NCBI RefSeq assembly: GCF_014201145.1
Contig: NZ_JACHDP010000001.1
Location: forward strand, 5,456,001-5,520,000
From: Micromonospora parathelypteridis
GTDB taxonomy: Bacteria > Actinomycetota > Actinomycetes > Mycobacteriales > Micromonosporaceae
Reading direction: 5' to 3'
DNA length: 64,000 nt
The position numbers were made by a program, and so were the translations under genes. Under the pieces are notes generated by a model, which saw only the letters and a list, made by a program, of their open reading frames with translations, did no database searches and was not told the origin of the DNA. Numbering within the stretch: position 1 is the first letter of the stretch; each line of letters opens with the position of its first letter. Positions 50,533 through 61,169 of the stretch are shown here, piece by piece.

Positions 50533-52115
50533 GACCGTTCACCGCGGCCCGGCAGCCGGACGGTGAACAGGCTGCCGCCGTCGTCCGAGCGGGCCACCTC
50601 GTAGCTACCGCCGTGCCGGCGAACCACCTGCCCGACCAGCGCCAGGCCGAGACCCCGTCCGGTGCTCTTGGTGGACCAGCCGCGCCGGAACGCGTCGGCC
50701 ACCCGCTCCGGGGCCAGCCCCGGGCCGCTGTCGGCGACCCGTACCACCAACTCGTCGTCGACAGCGCCGACGAAGACCCGCACCCGGCGTGGCGCCGGCA
50801 TGCCGGCCACCGCCTCCAGGGCGTTGTCGACCAGGTTGCCGACCACGGTGAGCAGGTCGCCGGTCGGCAGTGGGCTGTCGTCGAGACGGCAGTCCGGGTC
50901 GATGATCAGGTCGACCCCGCGCTCGCCGGCCTGCGCGGACTTGCCGAGCAGCAGCGCCGCCAACGCCGGTTCGGTCACCGCGCCGACCACCCGGTCGGTC
51001 AGCTGCTGGGCGAGCGCCAGGTCCCGGGTGCCGAGCCGTACGGCCTCGTCGGTGCGGCCCAACTCCACAAGCGTGAGCACGGTGTGCAGCCGGTTGGCCG
51101 ACTCGTGGGTCTGCGCCTGCAACGCCTCGGTCAACGCGCGCACCGAATCCAGCTCACTGGCCAGCGTGCGCAGCTCGGTCTGGTCGCGCAGCGTCAGCAC
51201 GGTGCCGAGCACCGTGCCCTCGAAGCGGGTGGTCCGCTGGTTGGCGACGAGCACCCGGTCACCGGCGAGGATCGGCTCGTCGCGGGCGTCGCGCCCGGAG
51301 CCGAGCAGCTCGGCCACCGCGGGCGGTAGGTCGATCCCGGCCACCGGCTGATCGATCACCGGTGCGTCCGTGTCGAGCGCCAGCAGCCGGCGGCCCTCGT
51401 CGTTGACCAGCGCCACCCGTCGGTCGACGGTCAGCACGACGAGACCTTCACGCACCGAGTGCAGAACCGCGTCGTAGTACTCGTACATCCGGGTCATCTG
51501 TGCTGGCCCCAGACCGTGTGTCTGGCGACGCAGCCGGCGGCTGAGCAGCCAGGAGCCGGTCGCGGCGAGCGCGAGAGCCGGTGCGGCGACACCGAGCAGC
51601 ACCGGCAACTGGCCGAGCAACTTGCGGTCGATCGCGCGGGTGGTGATGCCCACCGAGACCAGACCGACGATGCGCTGCTGCTCGTCGTAGACCGGAACCA
51701 CCGCGCGCACCGACTCACCGAGCGTGCCGACGTTTGTGGTGGTGAACGGGTGGCCCGCCAGGGCGGGCCCGATCTCCCCGACGAACGGCTCGCCGATCCG
51801 CTCCCGGGTCGGATGAGAGTAGCGGGTGCGGTCGGGGGCCATCACCACCACGAAGTCGGTGGCCGTCGCCTTCCGGGTCGATTCGGCGTACGGCTGGAGT
51901 TTGCTGGCCGGGTCGACGGTCGTGAGGGCCGCGCGGACGTCGGGGGAGCCGGCCACGGTCAGCGCCACCGCGAGCACCTCCTCCTCAGCCGCCTGCTGGG
52001 AGTCGCTGCGGGCCAGCCAGACGGCGCCCGCCGCGCCGGCCAGCACGAGCAGCGTCACCACCACCGCCTGGAGGGCGAAGAGCTGCCCCGCGATGCTCCA
52101 CTGACGTCGGGCCAC
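50529..52115 (-). CDS. DcuS/CitA-type sensor histidine kinase
   Basis: A 528-residue membrane kinase: first helix (about 12-32), an extracellular PAS-like sensor of about 130 residues, second helix, cytoplasmic PAS, then a kinase core with Thr-His-Glu-Ser-Ala-Asn-Arg-Leu-His (His box), Asn-Leu-Val-Asp-Asn-Ala-Leu-Glu-Ala (N box) and Gly-Arg-Gly-Leu-Gly-Leu-Ala. This class senses citrate or C4-dicarboxylates. GTG at 52115 chosen because AAGGAGG lies 5 nt upstream. Divergent from dctA. Confidence 0.93.
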   Translation of the reverse strand: MARRQWSIAGQLFALQAVVVTLLVLAGAAGAVWLARSDSQQAAEEEVLAVALTVAGSPDVRAALTTVDPASKLQPYAESTRKATATDFVVVMAPDRTRYSHPTRERIGEPFVGEIGPALAGHPFTTTNVGTLGESVRAVVPVYDEQQRIVGLVSVGITTRAIDRKLLGQLPVLLGVAAPALALAATGSWLLSRRLRRQTHGLGPAQMTRMYEYYDAVLHSVREGLVVLTVDRRVALVNDEGRRLLALDTDAPVIDQPVAGIDLPPAVAELLGSGRDARDEPILAGDRVLVANQRTTRFEGTVLGTVLTLRDQTELRTLASELDSVRALTEALQAQTHESANRLHTVLTLVELGRTDEAVRLGTRDLALAQQLTDRVVGAVTEPALAALLLGKSAQAGERGVDLIIDPDCRLDDSPLPTGDLLTVVGNLVDNALEAVAGMPAPRRVRVFVGAVDDELVVRVADSGPGLAPERVADAFRRGWSTKSTGRGLGLALVGQVVRRHGGSYEVARSDDGGSLFTVRLPGRGERS

Positions 52116-52182
52116 CCCCACCTCCTTCTCGTCGCGCCGCCGCGGTTGGTGCTTTCGCGGTGAACAGAATGACCGCAAGGCT

Positions 52183-52212
52183 GTCAACGTGTGAGATCTA
52201 CTTCACATTGAC
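52183..52212. promoter_or_regulatory. Imperfect palindrome before dctA
   Basis: GTCAACGTGTGA and TTCACATTGAC form an imperfect inverted repeat ending 3 bases before the dctA ATG, in the 100-base gap shared with the kinase gene. A possible regulator site or part of the ribosome-binding region. Confidence 0.35.
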
Positions 52213-52215
52213 GAC

Positions 52216-53604
52216 ATGAACACCACTGCACCCGCCACCTCACCGGCACCGGCAGTCCGCCGGGACCGTACCCGTTACCTCTACCTGGCCGTCATCGTGG
52301 CCGTGGTTGCCGGCATCGTGGTTGGCCTGGTCGCCCCCGATTTCGGCAAGGAACTCAAGCCGATCGGCACCGGCTTCGTCAACCTGATCAAGATGATGAT
52401 CAGCCCGGTCATCTTCTGCACCATCGTGCTGGGCGTCGGCTCCGTCCGGCAGGCCGCGAAGGTCGGCAAGGTCGGCGGCCTCGCCCTCGGCTACTTCCTC
52501 ACCATGTCGACCGTCGCGCTCGCCATCGGCCTGGTCGTCGGCAACCTCATCCACCCCGGCTCCGGTCTGGACCTCGGCCAGGACCTCGCGGGCGCGGGCA
52601 AGGCCGCCGCCGGTGACGAGGCCGGCGGGACCGCGGACTTCCTGCTCGGGATCATCCCGACCACGCTGCTCTCCGCGCTCACCGAGGGCGAGGTCCTGCA
52701 GACGCTGCTGGTCGCCCTGCTGGTCGGCTTCGCCGTACAGGCCATGGGCCGGCGCGGTGAGCCGGTGCTGAGCGCCATCGGCGTCATTCAGCGGGTGGTC
52801 TTCAAGGTCCTCGCCATGATCATGTGGCTGGCGCCGATCGGGGCGTTCGGCGCCATGGCCGCCGTGGTCGGCGCGACCGGCGTGGACGCGCTCAAGAGCC
52901 TCGCCCAGATCATGCTGGGCTTCTACGCGACCTGTCTGATCTTCGTGCTGGTCTTCCTGGGTGCGCTGCTCTGGTTCGTGGCCCGGATCTCGATCTTCGG
53001 GCTGCTGCGCTACCTCGGCCGGGAGTTCCTGCTGATCCTGTCGACCTCGTCGTCGGAGTCGGCGCTGCCGCGGCTGATCGCGAAGATGGAGCACTTCGGC
53101 GTGAGCAAGCCGGTCGTGGGCATCACGGTGCCGACCGGATACTCGTTCAACCTCGACGGCACGGCGATCTACCTGACGATGGCGTCACTGTTCATCGCCG
53201 ACGCGTTGGGCAAGCCGCTGTCGATCGGCGAGCAGGTCTCGCTGCTGCTCTTCATGATCATCGCTTCGAAGGGTGCCGCCGGGGTTACCGGTGCCGGGCT
53301 GGCGACGCTGGCCGGTGGGCTCCAGTCGCACCGGCCGGATCTTGTCGACGGGGTGGGGCTGATCGTCGGCATCGACCGGTTCATGTCGGAGGCTCGGGCG
53401 CTGACCAACTTCGCGGGCAACGCCGTCGCGACCGTGCTGGTGGGGACCTGGACCGGGGAGTTCGACCGGGACCGGGCGGTCGGGGTGCTGAACGGCGACG
53501 ACCCGTTCGACGAGGCCACCATGCTGGACGAGCACGACGACGCCGACGAGGTGGAGCCGCGCCGCTCCGACGAATCGGCCACGCCCGTCGGGGCGCAAGC
53601 CTGA
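52216..53604 (+). CDS. dctA: C4-dicarboxylate:cation symporter DctA
   Basis: A 462-residue transporter of the glutamate/dicarboxylate family. Substrate-binding hairpin motifs are Ser-Thr-Ser-Ser-Ser-Glu-Ser-Ala-Leu-Pro (HP1) and Gly-Ala-Ala-Gly-Val-Thr-Gly-Ala-Gly (HP2), with Pro-Thr-Gly-Tyr-Ser-Phe-Asn-Leu-Asp-Gly-Thr in TM7 and Phe-Met-Ser-Glu-Ala-Arg-Ala-x-Thr-Asn in TM8, as in DctA. It imports succinate, fumarate and malate. Adjacent kinase and regulator genes fit dicarboxylate-dependent control. Confidence 0.96.
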   Translation: MNTTAPATSPAPAVRRDRTRYLYLAVIVAVVAGIVVGLVAPDFGKELKPIGTGFVNLIKMMISPVIFCTIVLGVGSVRQAAKVGKVGGLALGYFLTMSTVALAIGLVVGNLIHPGSGLDLGQDLAGAGKAAAGDEAGGTADFLLGIIPTTLLSALTEGEVLQTLLVALLVGFAVQAMGRRGEPVLSAIGVIQRVVFKVLAMIMWLAPIGAFGAMAAVVGATGVDALKSLAQIMLGFYATCLIFVLVFLGALLWFVARISIFGLLRYLGREFLLILSTSSSESALPRLIAKMEHFGVSKPVVGITVPTGYSFNLDGTAIYLTMASLFIADALGKPLSIGEQVSLLLFMIIASKGAAGVTGAGLATLAGGLQSHRPDLVDGVGLIVGIDRFMSEARALTNFAGNAVATVLVGTWTGEFDRDRAVGVLNGDDPFDEATMLDEHDDADEVEPRRSDESATPVGAQA

Positions 53605-53620
53605 CCCTGGCGTACGAGTC

Positions 53621-53652
53621 GCCCTGGCTGGGCTGTCAATCCCGGCCAGGGC
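53621..53652 (+). terminator. Terminator hairpin after dctA
   Basis: 12-bp stem with one mismatch (GCCCTGGCTGGG and complement), 8-nt loop, beginning 17 bases after the stop; TCTCGTT follows. Confidence 0.7.
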
Positions 53653-53730
53653 TCTCGTTGACCCAACATCGGCCCACTGTGGACGGGCCACGTCCGGGAC
53701 TCTGCGGATCGACGCACGACCGTACAGTCG

Positions 53731-54843
53731 ATGGCTATGACGGCAACGCCACCACCCGAGGAGACATCGGGGTCGAGTCCTGTCGGCGGTGGAGCATCCC
53801 CCCAGGAGCCGGCAACCCCCGGTCCGGGTCCACACGGCGACGCACCGGCCGGCGCTGAACAGCAACGGGCACCCGTTGGCTCCAGGAGAGAGGCCGGCGA
53901 GGGCTTTGCAGCGATCGCCTATGAACAATTCGGAGCGGGCCCCGGAGCCTCCCGTCGCAAGAACAGGCGCTGGATCGTCCTGACGGTGGTGGCAGCCGTC
54001 GTAATGGGCGCCTCGGCCATGGCGTTCGAAACGGTGCGAGACTATGGCCTGACTTCGTTATTTTCTGCCAAGGAGAACGCCGCTCAGAAGAAGGTCGACG
54101 CGTCCGAACTGCCGTTCACGGTGTCCGTGCAGCCGGAGAGGGGTGAGCCGGATTCCTGGACCATGCTCCTCGACCGGGAGTTGACCGCCGACGAGACGCA
54201 GAAGATGCAGGAGAGTTCGTCTCCCTTCTCCTACCTGCGAGACCTGGGTGGTCACCCGCTGCAATACGCGTCTCTCCTGGAGAATGCCCCGGAGCGATAC
54301 AGGGAACAGCAGTTCGCCTCCGGCAGGTTGGAGAACGTCGACACGTTCAAGATTGGTTTCCTAAGCACCCGGGCCTACCCGGTGATGATCGACGACTGGA
54401 AGGTTGTTGACCTCACCTGTGTGAAGAGCACCAGGAAGACTGTCGTCTCCCGCCCTGCGCAGGGCGGAGCGGCCTACGAAGGGATCAGCCTTCACCTCCC
54501 GCCCCGAGCGGACGAGCCGGTCCTGACCGACGACACCGAGGGGCAGGGCAAGCCCTACTTCGACAGCCGATTCATCGAGGTCGGAGGCGGCCAATCCGTG
54601 GGCGCCCTCCGGGTGGAGGCGATCGCGCCCCCCGGCCAGTCGTGCGAGTGGGGCATCGAGGTCCACTACACGGACGCCCACCATCAGGACGAATACGTCC
54701 AACTGAAAGACGGCAACGGGAGCCCCCTACGTATCCACACGGAATCGGCGCCCGAGAACCCTCGACAGAAGTGGGTGTTCGGCTCGGTTCCCTGGACGCC
54801 GTGCCACCTGAACCCTCAGGGGGACTCATGCGATTTGGCGTAG
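53731..54843 (+). CDS. Single-pass membrane protein of unknown function
   Basis: A 370-residue protein: a Pro/Gly-rich disordered cytoplasmic segment (about 1-70), one membrane helix (about 80-102) and an extracellular domain with several cysteines in its second half. The codon mix is slightly less GC-skewed than its neighbours. Its end overlaps the start of the next lipoprotein gene by 16 nt, so the two are translationally linked. No recognisable domain. An alternative ATG is at 53737. Confidence 0.75.
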   Translation: MAMTATPPPEETSGSSPVGGGASPQEPATPGPGPHGDAPAGAEQQRAPVGSRREAGEGFAAIAYEQFGAGPGASRRKNRRWIVLTVVAAVVMGASAMAFETVRDYGLTSLFSAKENAAQKKVDASELPFTVSVQPERGEPDSWTMLLDRELTADETQKMQESSSPFSYLRDLGGHPLQYASLLENAPERYREQQFASGRLENVDTFKIGFLSTRAYPVMIDDWKVVDLTCVKSTRKTVVSRPAQGGAAYEGISLHLPPRADEPVLTDDTEGQGKPYFDSRFIEVGGGQSVGALRVEAIAPPGQSCEWGIEVHYTDAHHQDEYVQLKDGNGSPLRIHTESAPENPRQKWVFGSVPWTPCHLNPQGDSCDLA

Positions 54844-56033
54844 CTCCGAGAGCTGTGGCCGTCACGCTGGCCGTCCTGTGTCTCGCGGCCTGCAGTTCGC
54901 CGCCGAAAGCGGAGAAGCAGGGCTCCGGCCCGGCCACTGCGAACCGGGGCAACGACGGGTACGACCTGCCGGACACCCCGTTCACCCGCAAGGGCGCCGT
55001 CATCACCGCGACCTGTTCCATCGGTGCGCGCGCCGCGGCCGTTGTGGTGCAGGCATGGGATCCCGACGGGTGGCAACCACTCGACGAGCACATGTTCGAC
55101 ATACCGGCCGGCGCCGCTTTCAGCAACTATCCCGGCGTCGAGGCAGTCAACAGCCCTCTCGTGGACCTGTGCCGACAGAGCACGGACCGCCCGTCCCCCT
55201 ACCGCCTGGACGACCTGGAACACATGGCTCCGCGGATCCGCGCCCTCTTCGACCTCGGATTCACCCGGATGGCAGTCGTCTTCCGGGAGCCCGACGGCAA
55301 GGCCACACACGCCGGTTCCGTGGCAAGCGGCGACCCCCAGGGCGACGCCGCGGCCCCGAGCGGCGCGACGGGCAACGACGAGCAGAACGCCGCGATGGCG
55401 CCCGACGGGCGCAGCGTGTGGTTCACCTACAGGAACCCTGCCGGTGAGCAGAGAATCGGATCCCGGGCCATCCAGGGCAACCAGGACCTGACGGACGAGG
55501 GGCCGGCGGCCGGGAATGAACTCCCGCTGACCGTCTCGGGAAAGCCGCCGCGCGCCATCCAGGCTGGCATGGTCCGCGTTTCGCCGAACGGCCGACGGTT
55601 CACGGGGTTCGCGCCGAAGGTCTTCGGAAGGATCTTCGACGCCTCGGACTCGTCGATCGCGCTCAGCGGAAAGTCGGCCAGCAACGCCACCCTGGTCCGC
55701 GACTGTGTCGCCATCGTGGGCTGGATCAGTGACGCCCAGGTGCTGTGCCGCGCCCCGTCCGGGTCGTTCCAGGTCGCGGACGCCCACTCCGGTGATCCCG
55801 TGGGAGCCGCGATCGAGGTGGTCGGCGCGAACGACGGCACCGTCGCCGAGGGGATGGTGGTTTCGGCGGACGGGAAACACTTCATCGCCGCCGTCCACAT
55901 CCCCAACGATCCGTACGGGGATCCTCTCCAGCCCCCGGACCTCAGGGTTGTGCCGACCAACCCGGGAGGGGAGACGGTCCCGATCTCCAACGACAGCCTG
56001 AGTGCCGACACGGTCTTTCTGGCGTGGCTGTGA
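54828..56033 (+). CDS. Lipoprotein of unknown function, possible beta-propeller
   Basis: A 401-residue lipoprotein with lipobox Leu-Ala-Ala-Cys22. The mature protein has a conserved-looking N-terminal module with two cysteines and later repeats of Gly-Arg/Lys-x-Phe/Val plus Asp-Gly (Ala-Pro-Asp-Gly-Arg-Ser, Ser-Pro-Asn-Gly-Arg-Arg, Ser-Ala-Asp-Gly-Lys-His), which look like WD40/TolB-like blades. It overlaps the preceding gene by 16 nt. Probably forms an envelope pair with it; function unknown. Confidence 0.75.
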   Translation: MRFGVAPRAVAVTLAVLCLAACSSPPKAEKQGSGPATANRGNDGYDLPDTPFTRKGAVITATCSIGARAAAVVVQAWDPDGWQPLDEHMFDIPAGAAFSNYPGVEAVNSPLVDLCRQSTDRPSPYRLDDLEHMAPRIRALFDLGFTRMAVVFREPDGKATHAGSVASGDPQGDAAAPSGATGNDEQNAAMAPDGRSVWFTYRNPAGEQRIGSRAIQGNQDLTDEGPAAGNELPLTVSGKPPRAIQAGMVRVSPNGRRFTGFAPKVFGRIFDASDSSIALSGKSASNATLVRDCVAIVGWISDAQVLCRAPSGSFQVADAHSGDPVGAAIEVVGANDGTVAEGMVVSADGKHFIAAVHIPNDPYGDPLQPPDLRVVPTNPGGETVPISNDSLSADTVFLAWL

Positions 56034-56052
56034 GCGTGCGCGGTCACCGTCC

Positions 56053-57051
56053 TTACCGGACGCGACCGGGTCGATCGGAGGGGTCGGCACGGAAGGCTTG
56101 GGGCGACATCCCGAAGGCGGCGGTGAAGACCCGGCTGAAATGAGCCTTCGCGGGGAAGCCCCAGCGGGCGGCGATGCTGTGGATGGGCCGCGCTCGTTGC
56201 AGGGGATCGCGCAGGTCGCGTGCGCACCGGTCCAGGCGTTTCGTCCGGATGATCTCAGCGACTGTCTGGTCCTCGGTCTCGAACGCCCGGTGCAGGCTGC
56301 GGAGCGAGACGTGGTGCGCGGCCGCGACGGTGCTCGGTGAGAGGTCCGGGTCGCCCAGGTGCTCGTCGATGAACGCCTTGACCCGTACGCGCAGGCTGTG
56401 CCCGCGTACCTCGGTCGGTAGAGCGTCGGTGAGGTCCAGGTGCTGGGCCACCGCCGCGGAGATCAGGTTCCGCGCAACGGTGCCCAGGAGCGGAACGTCG
56501 CTCTCCCGGTACTGCTCCGGGTGGGTCAGGATCTGGCGTACGAATTGGCTGAGCAGCACGCCTGTCCCCTCGGTGGCGGGGATGTTCGTGCCGAGGAGCT
56601 GGGCGATCTTGTCGGGGTGCAGCGGTATGAGATTGTGCGGAACGAGGATCGTCAGGGTCGTCAACAGACTCTCGCGCTGCGACCGCCCCCGATGAGTCGA
56701 CTGATGCGGCCGGGACGTGTCGACGACGGCGAAATGCCCCGGCGTGAACAGGTTCGCGCGCCGCTCCTGCTCCACCCCGCCGTGCCCGGACAACGGCAGC
56801 GCGAACTGGTACATCTCCGGGTCGCTGCGGCGGATGAATGTGCCGGTCCGCTGCATGTCCAGGGATGGGTACTGCCAGGACGACAGCACGACCTCACCCA
56901 GGCTGATGACCTCTGCCCGGGCTCGGAAGTCCGCTGCGTGGGCACTGTGGATCCGCATCGGAACCGACTCACGCGCCACCAGGTCGTGCCAGAAGCCGAA
57001 GCGCTCACCCTCGGGCACCACGATGGTGTCCGCCGAGGCTACGGTGAGCAC
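56053..57051 (-). CDS. AraC-family transcriptional regulator
   Basis: A 332-residue regulator with an AraC-binding-like N-terminal domain (about 10-190; Gln-Phe-Ala-Leu-Pro-Leu-Ser-Gly and a Pro-His-Gln pair) and a C-terminal double HTH (about 225-325; Leu-Ser-Pro-Ser-Thr-Val-Ala and Trp-Gly-Phe-Pro-Ala-Lys-Ala-His-Phe-Ser-Arg-Val-Phe). Length and order fit the NphR-like/AraC_binding_2 type. GTG start. It lies just downstream of the SLATT-like gene on the same strand, 66 bases away. Confidence 0.9.
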   Translation of the reverse strand: MLTVASADTIVVPEGERFGFWHDLVARESVPMRIHSAHAADFRARAEVISLGEVVLSSWQYPSLDMQRTGTFIRRSDPEMYQFALPLSGHGGVEQERRANLFTPGHFAVVDTSRPHQSTHRGRSQRESLLTTLTILVPHNLIPLHPDKIAQLLGTNIPATEGTGVLLSQFVRQILTHPEQYRESDVPLLGTVARNLISAAVAQHLDLTDALPTEVRGHSLRVRVKAFIDEHLGDPDLSPSTVAAAHHVSLRSLHRAFETEDQTVAEIIRTKRLDRCARDLRDPLQRARPIHSIAARWGFPAKAHFSRVFTAAFGMSPQAFRADPSDRPGRVR

Positions 57052-57077
57052 TGACCCCCTCGATTCATGTCGATGTC

Positions 57078-57122
57078 GTTGACGCGGCCATGGCTGCGCC
57101 GCCGTACATAGTAGGCGTCAAC
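57078..57122. promoter_or_regulatory. Inverted repeat upstream of the AraC gene
   Basis: GTTGACGC and GCGTCAAC, perfect 8-bp arms, 29-nt centre. One arm overlaps the stop of the SLATT-like gene; the whole lies 27-71 bases before the AraC-type start, where an autoregulatory site would be expected. Confidence 0.4.
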
Positions 57123-57993
57123 GCCGGCGTGCTCGCCACATCGTGTGCTCTCTCGAAATCGCCGTCTCCGTGTCGCTCACGAACTGCGACAGCTGCGTCT
57201 CCGAGGTGATCCGGGTCGCGAGTGACCCCATGGCGGCAAGCTCCTGGCTCGCCAGGGCGTAGGCGGTCGCCACCGCGCTGTGTTGCCGCGTCTGCGTCCA
57301 CGCCGCACCGGCCGCGACTGCCGCGGCGGCCACGCCAAACAGGTCGACTTCCATCAGCCCGGCCACCCTCAACACCGCCAGGGTCAGGCCCGCTATCTCC
57401 AGTACGAGCATGCCGACGGACCAGCGGGTCGCTAGCGCGCGATTCGACAGTGAGCGCTCGGCATACCAGGCCCTCTGGGCTTCGAGGCGGCCGCTCAGGT
57501 ACGTCGCTCGACGGTCCTCAAGGGAGGCGGCGCGTAAGGTTCGCATCCCTTCCGTGATCTGTTGCCCGCTCACGGCAGGTGCCGCCAGCCCGGCTGCTGC
57601 CATGTCCCTGGTCAGGCCCAACAGTCGGCCGGTGAATTCCTCGACACAATCCGCGTCGTCACGCGATCTGGGAAATGGATCTGCTGCTGTCGTGAATCGC
57701 CATGTCAACGATTTGATGGACTCGGAGAGCGCCCTTCCGACATACCACCGCTCGTTTGGGCGATTGGTAAGGAGGAAGACCTCGACGAACGAGGTGGCAG
57801 CGAAGGCGCCCACCGCGATTGCCGGACCCAGCGTGGTGAGATCGTCGAACTTCCAGGCGCCGACCCCCGCCACCGCGGCCAGCAGGAGCAGCGACAGCCG
57901 CAGTGCGATCAGGGTTGCGAACACTCGCTGCCCGCGCTGCGACTCGTGTGACACGGCACGCTGGAACGGTGGAAGGTCCTCGGCTTCCAGCAT
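57118..57993 (-). CDS. Tandem SLATT-like 2TM protein (DUF4231 group)
   Basis: A 291-residue membrane protein of two halves, each with a helix pair: TM1/TM2 at about 25-45 and 54-75, TM3/TM4 at about 191-212 and 217-232. The stretch 82-100 (Arg-Trp-Tyr-x-Gly-Arg-Ala-x-Ser-Glu-Ser-Ile-Lys-Ser-Leu-Thr-Trp-Arg-Phe) and the region before TM3 (Arg-Leu-Glu-x-Gln-x-x-Trp-Tyr) resemble SLATT_3 and SLATT_1. SLATT domains are predicted pore-forming effectors of nucleotide-signalling conflict systems. No SMODS, SLOG, TIR or cGAS-like partner lies beside it, so a defence role is only a possibility. Confidence 0.65.
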   Translation of the reverse strand: MLEAEDLPPFQRAVSHESQRGQRVFATLIALRLSLLLLAAVAGVGAWKFDDLTTLGPAIAVGAFAATSFVEVFLLTNRPNERWYVGRALSESIKSLTWRFTTAADPFPRSRDDADCVEEFTGRLLGLTRDMAAAGLAAPAVSGQQITEGMRTLRAASLEDRRATYLSGRLEAQRAWYAERSLSNRALATRWSVGMLVLEIAGLTLAVLRVAGLMEVDLFGVAAAAVAAGAAWTQTRQHSAVATAYALASQELAAMGSLATRITSETQLSQFVSDTETAISREHTMWRARRR

Positions 57994-58112
57994 GGCGATG
58001 ACCTCCCGGCAGCATGTCCACTAGACAGTAGACGGTGGTACCCAACAGGGCCGCCCCGGCGATCGAGCCCCGTCGAACAGGCCGGTGCCGCCGTCGACGG
58101 CACCCAGGTGAT

Positions 58113-58706
58113 CTATGGCGTGTTGGGCTTGTCGCAGGCGACGCCGATGCCGAGGGTGACGTGGTCCTCTTGGCCGTTCGACCGCACGACGAGCGGTACG
58201 CAGGCGGCCTGGGCGACCCACGTGCCGCCGACGAATGCCCTCCACTGCGCCTGTGCACCCTCTGGCGAACAGGCGTGCACCGTGACGGCCGTCGCTGGCG
58301 GGCTGAGAGCACCCCATCCGATCCGGGCCACGCCTTCTGATCCCGGTGCCACCTGAAGGTCGACAACCGCGCCTGCGCGTACGACCAGCCCCCATTTGGC
58401 GAATAGCCGAGCTGCTCGATCAGCCTCCCCGGAGTCCTCCACGGGCAACACCGCGCGGTCGGGCACGGCAACGTCTTTTCCGACAAGTCGATAACCCGCC
58501 GGTATTGTCGGCATTGCCGTTACCGACGGCGTGCACGGCAGCGCGGCACCGCCCTCGCGCGCCGACGACGTTGCGCTGTCGACAGGTGGCGTGCCGGGTT
58601 GGCGGGCGTCGCTTGCGGGCGTACACGCGGTCAGCACCGCGACCATGAACGCGCTGGCCAGGACCAGGGCGCGGGTGGCTCGGGTCGACGCGGAATTCGA
58701 ATTCAT
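58113..58706 (-). CDS. Lipoprotein of unknown function
   Basis: A 197-residue lipoprotein with lipobox Leu-Thr-Ala-Cys28 and a mature domain of about 150 residues containing three further cysteines. The ribosome binding site is poor and the upstream gap (58707-58901) is unusually AT-rich for this genome, so expression may be conditional. It is divergent from the lectin-bearing kinase, whose activity it might accompany at the surface; that is speculation. Confidence 0.7.
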   Translation of the reverse strand: MNSNSASTRATRALVLASAFMVAVLTACTPASDARQPGTPPVDSATSSAREGGAALPCTPSVTAMPTIPAGYRLVGKDVAVPDRAVLPVEDSGEADRAARLFAKWGLVVRAGAVVDLQVAPGSEGVARIGWGALSPPATAVTVHACSPEGAQAQWRAFVGGTWVAQAACVPLVVRSNGQEDHVTLGIGVACDKPNTP

Positions 58707-58901
58707 TCGATATTCATAGCAGATTGCCGATATACGTGTTGGTAACATCGCGTTGGGCGACAGTGTGTCGCGCCATTTGTGGAGTTGTGTCGAAATGAAC
58801 GATCGGTCAGCAATCGATCTTGCCTGTGACATATCCAACTGTCGCTTTTCCGGCTGCCCCGAAAAATTGGGCCCGTAAACTTCGCCGGGTACCTTCCTGG
58901 C
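58707..58901. promoter_or_regulatory. AT-richer gap between divergent lipoprotein and kinase genes
   Basis: 195 bases clearly lower in GC than the rest, with stretches such as ATATTCATAGC and AACATCGCG. It must carry both promoters. No -35/-10 pair was convincing by eye. Confidence 0.45.
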
Positions 58902-61097
<2,196 letters not shown>

Positions 61098-61169
61098 GCC
61101 TGACTGCGGGCGCTGCGGTGGTTACGGTCGTGGATGTCGCGGATCCCCGACCGATCGAGGAGTGATCGC

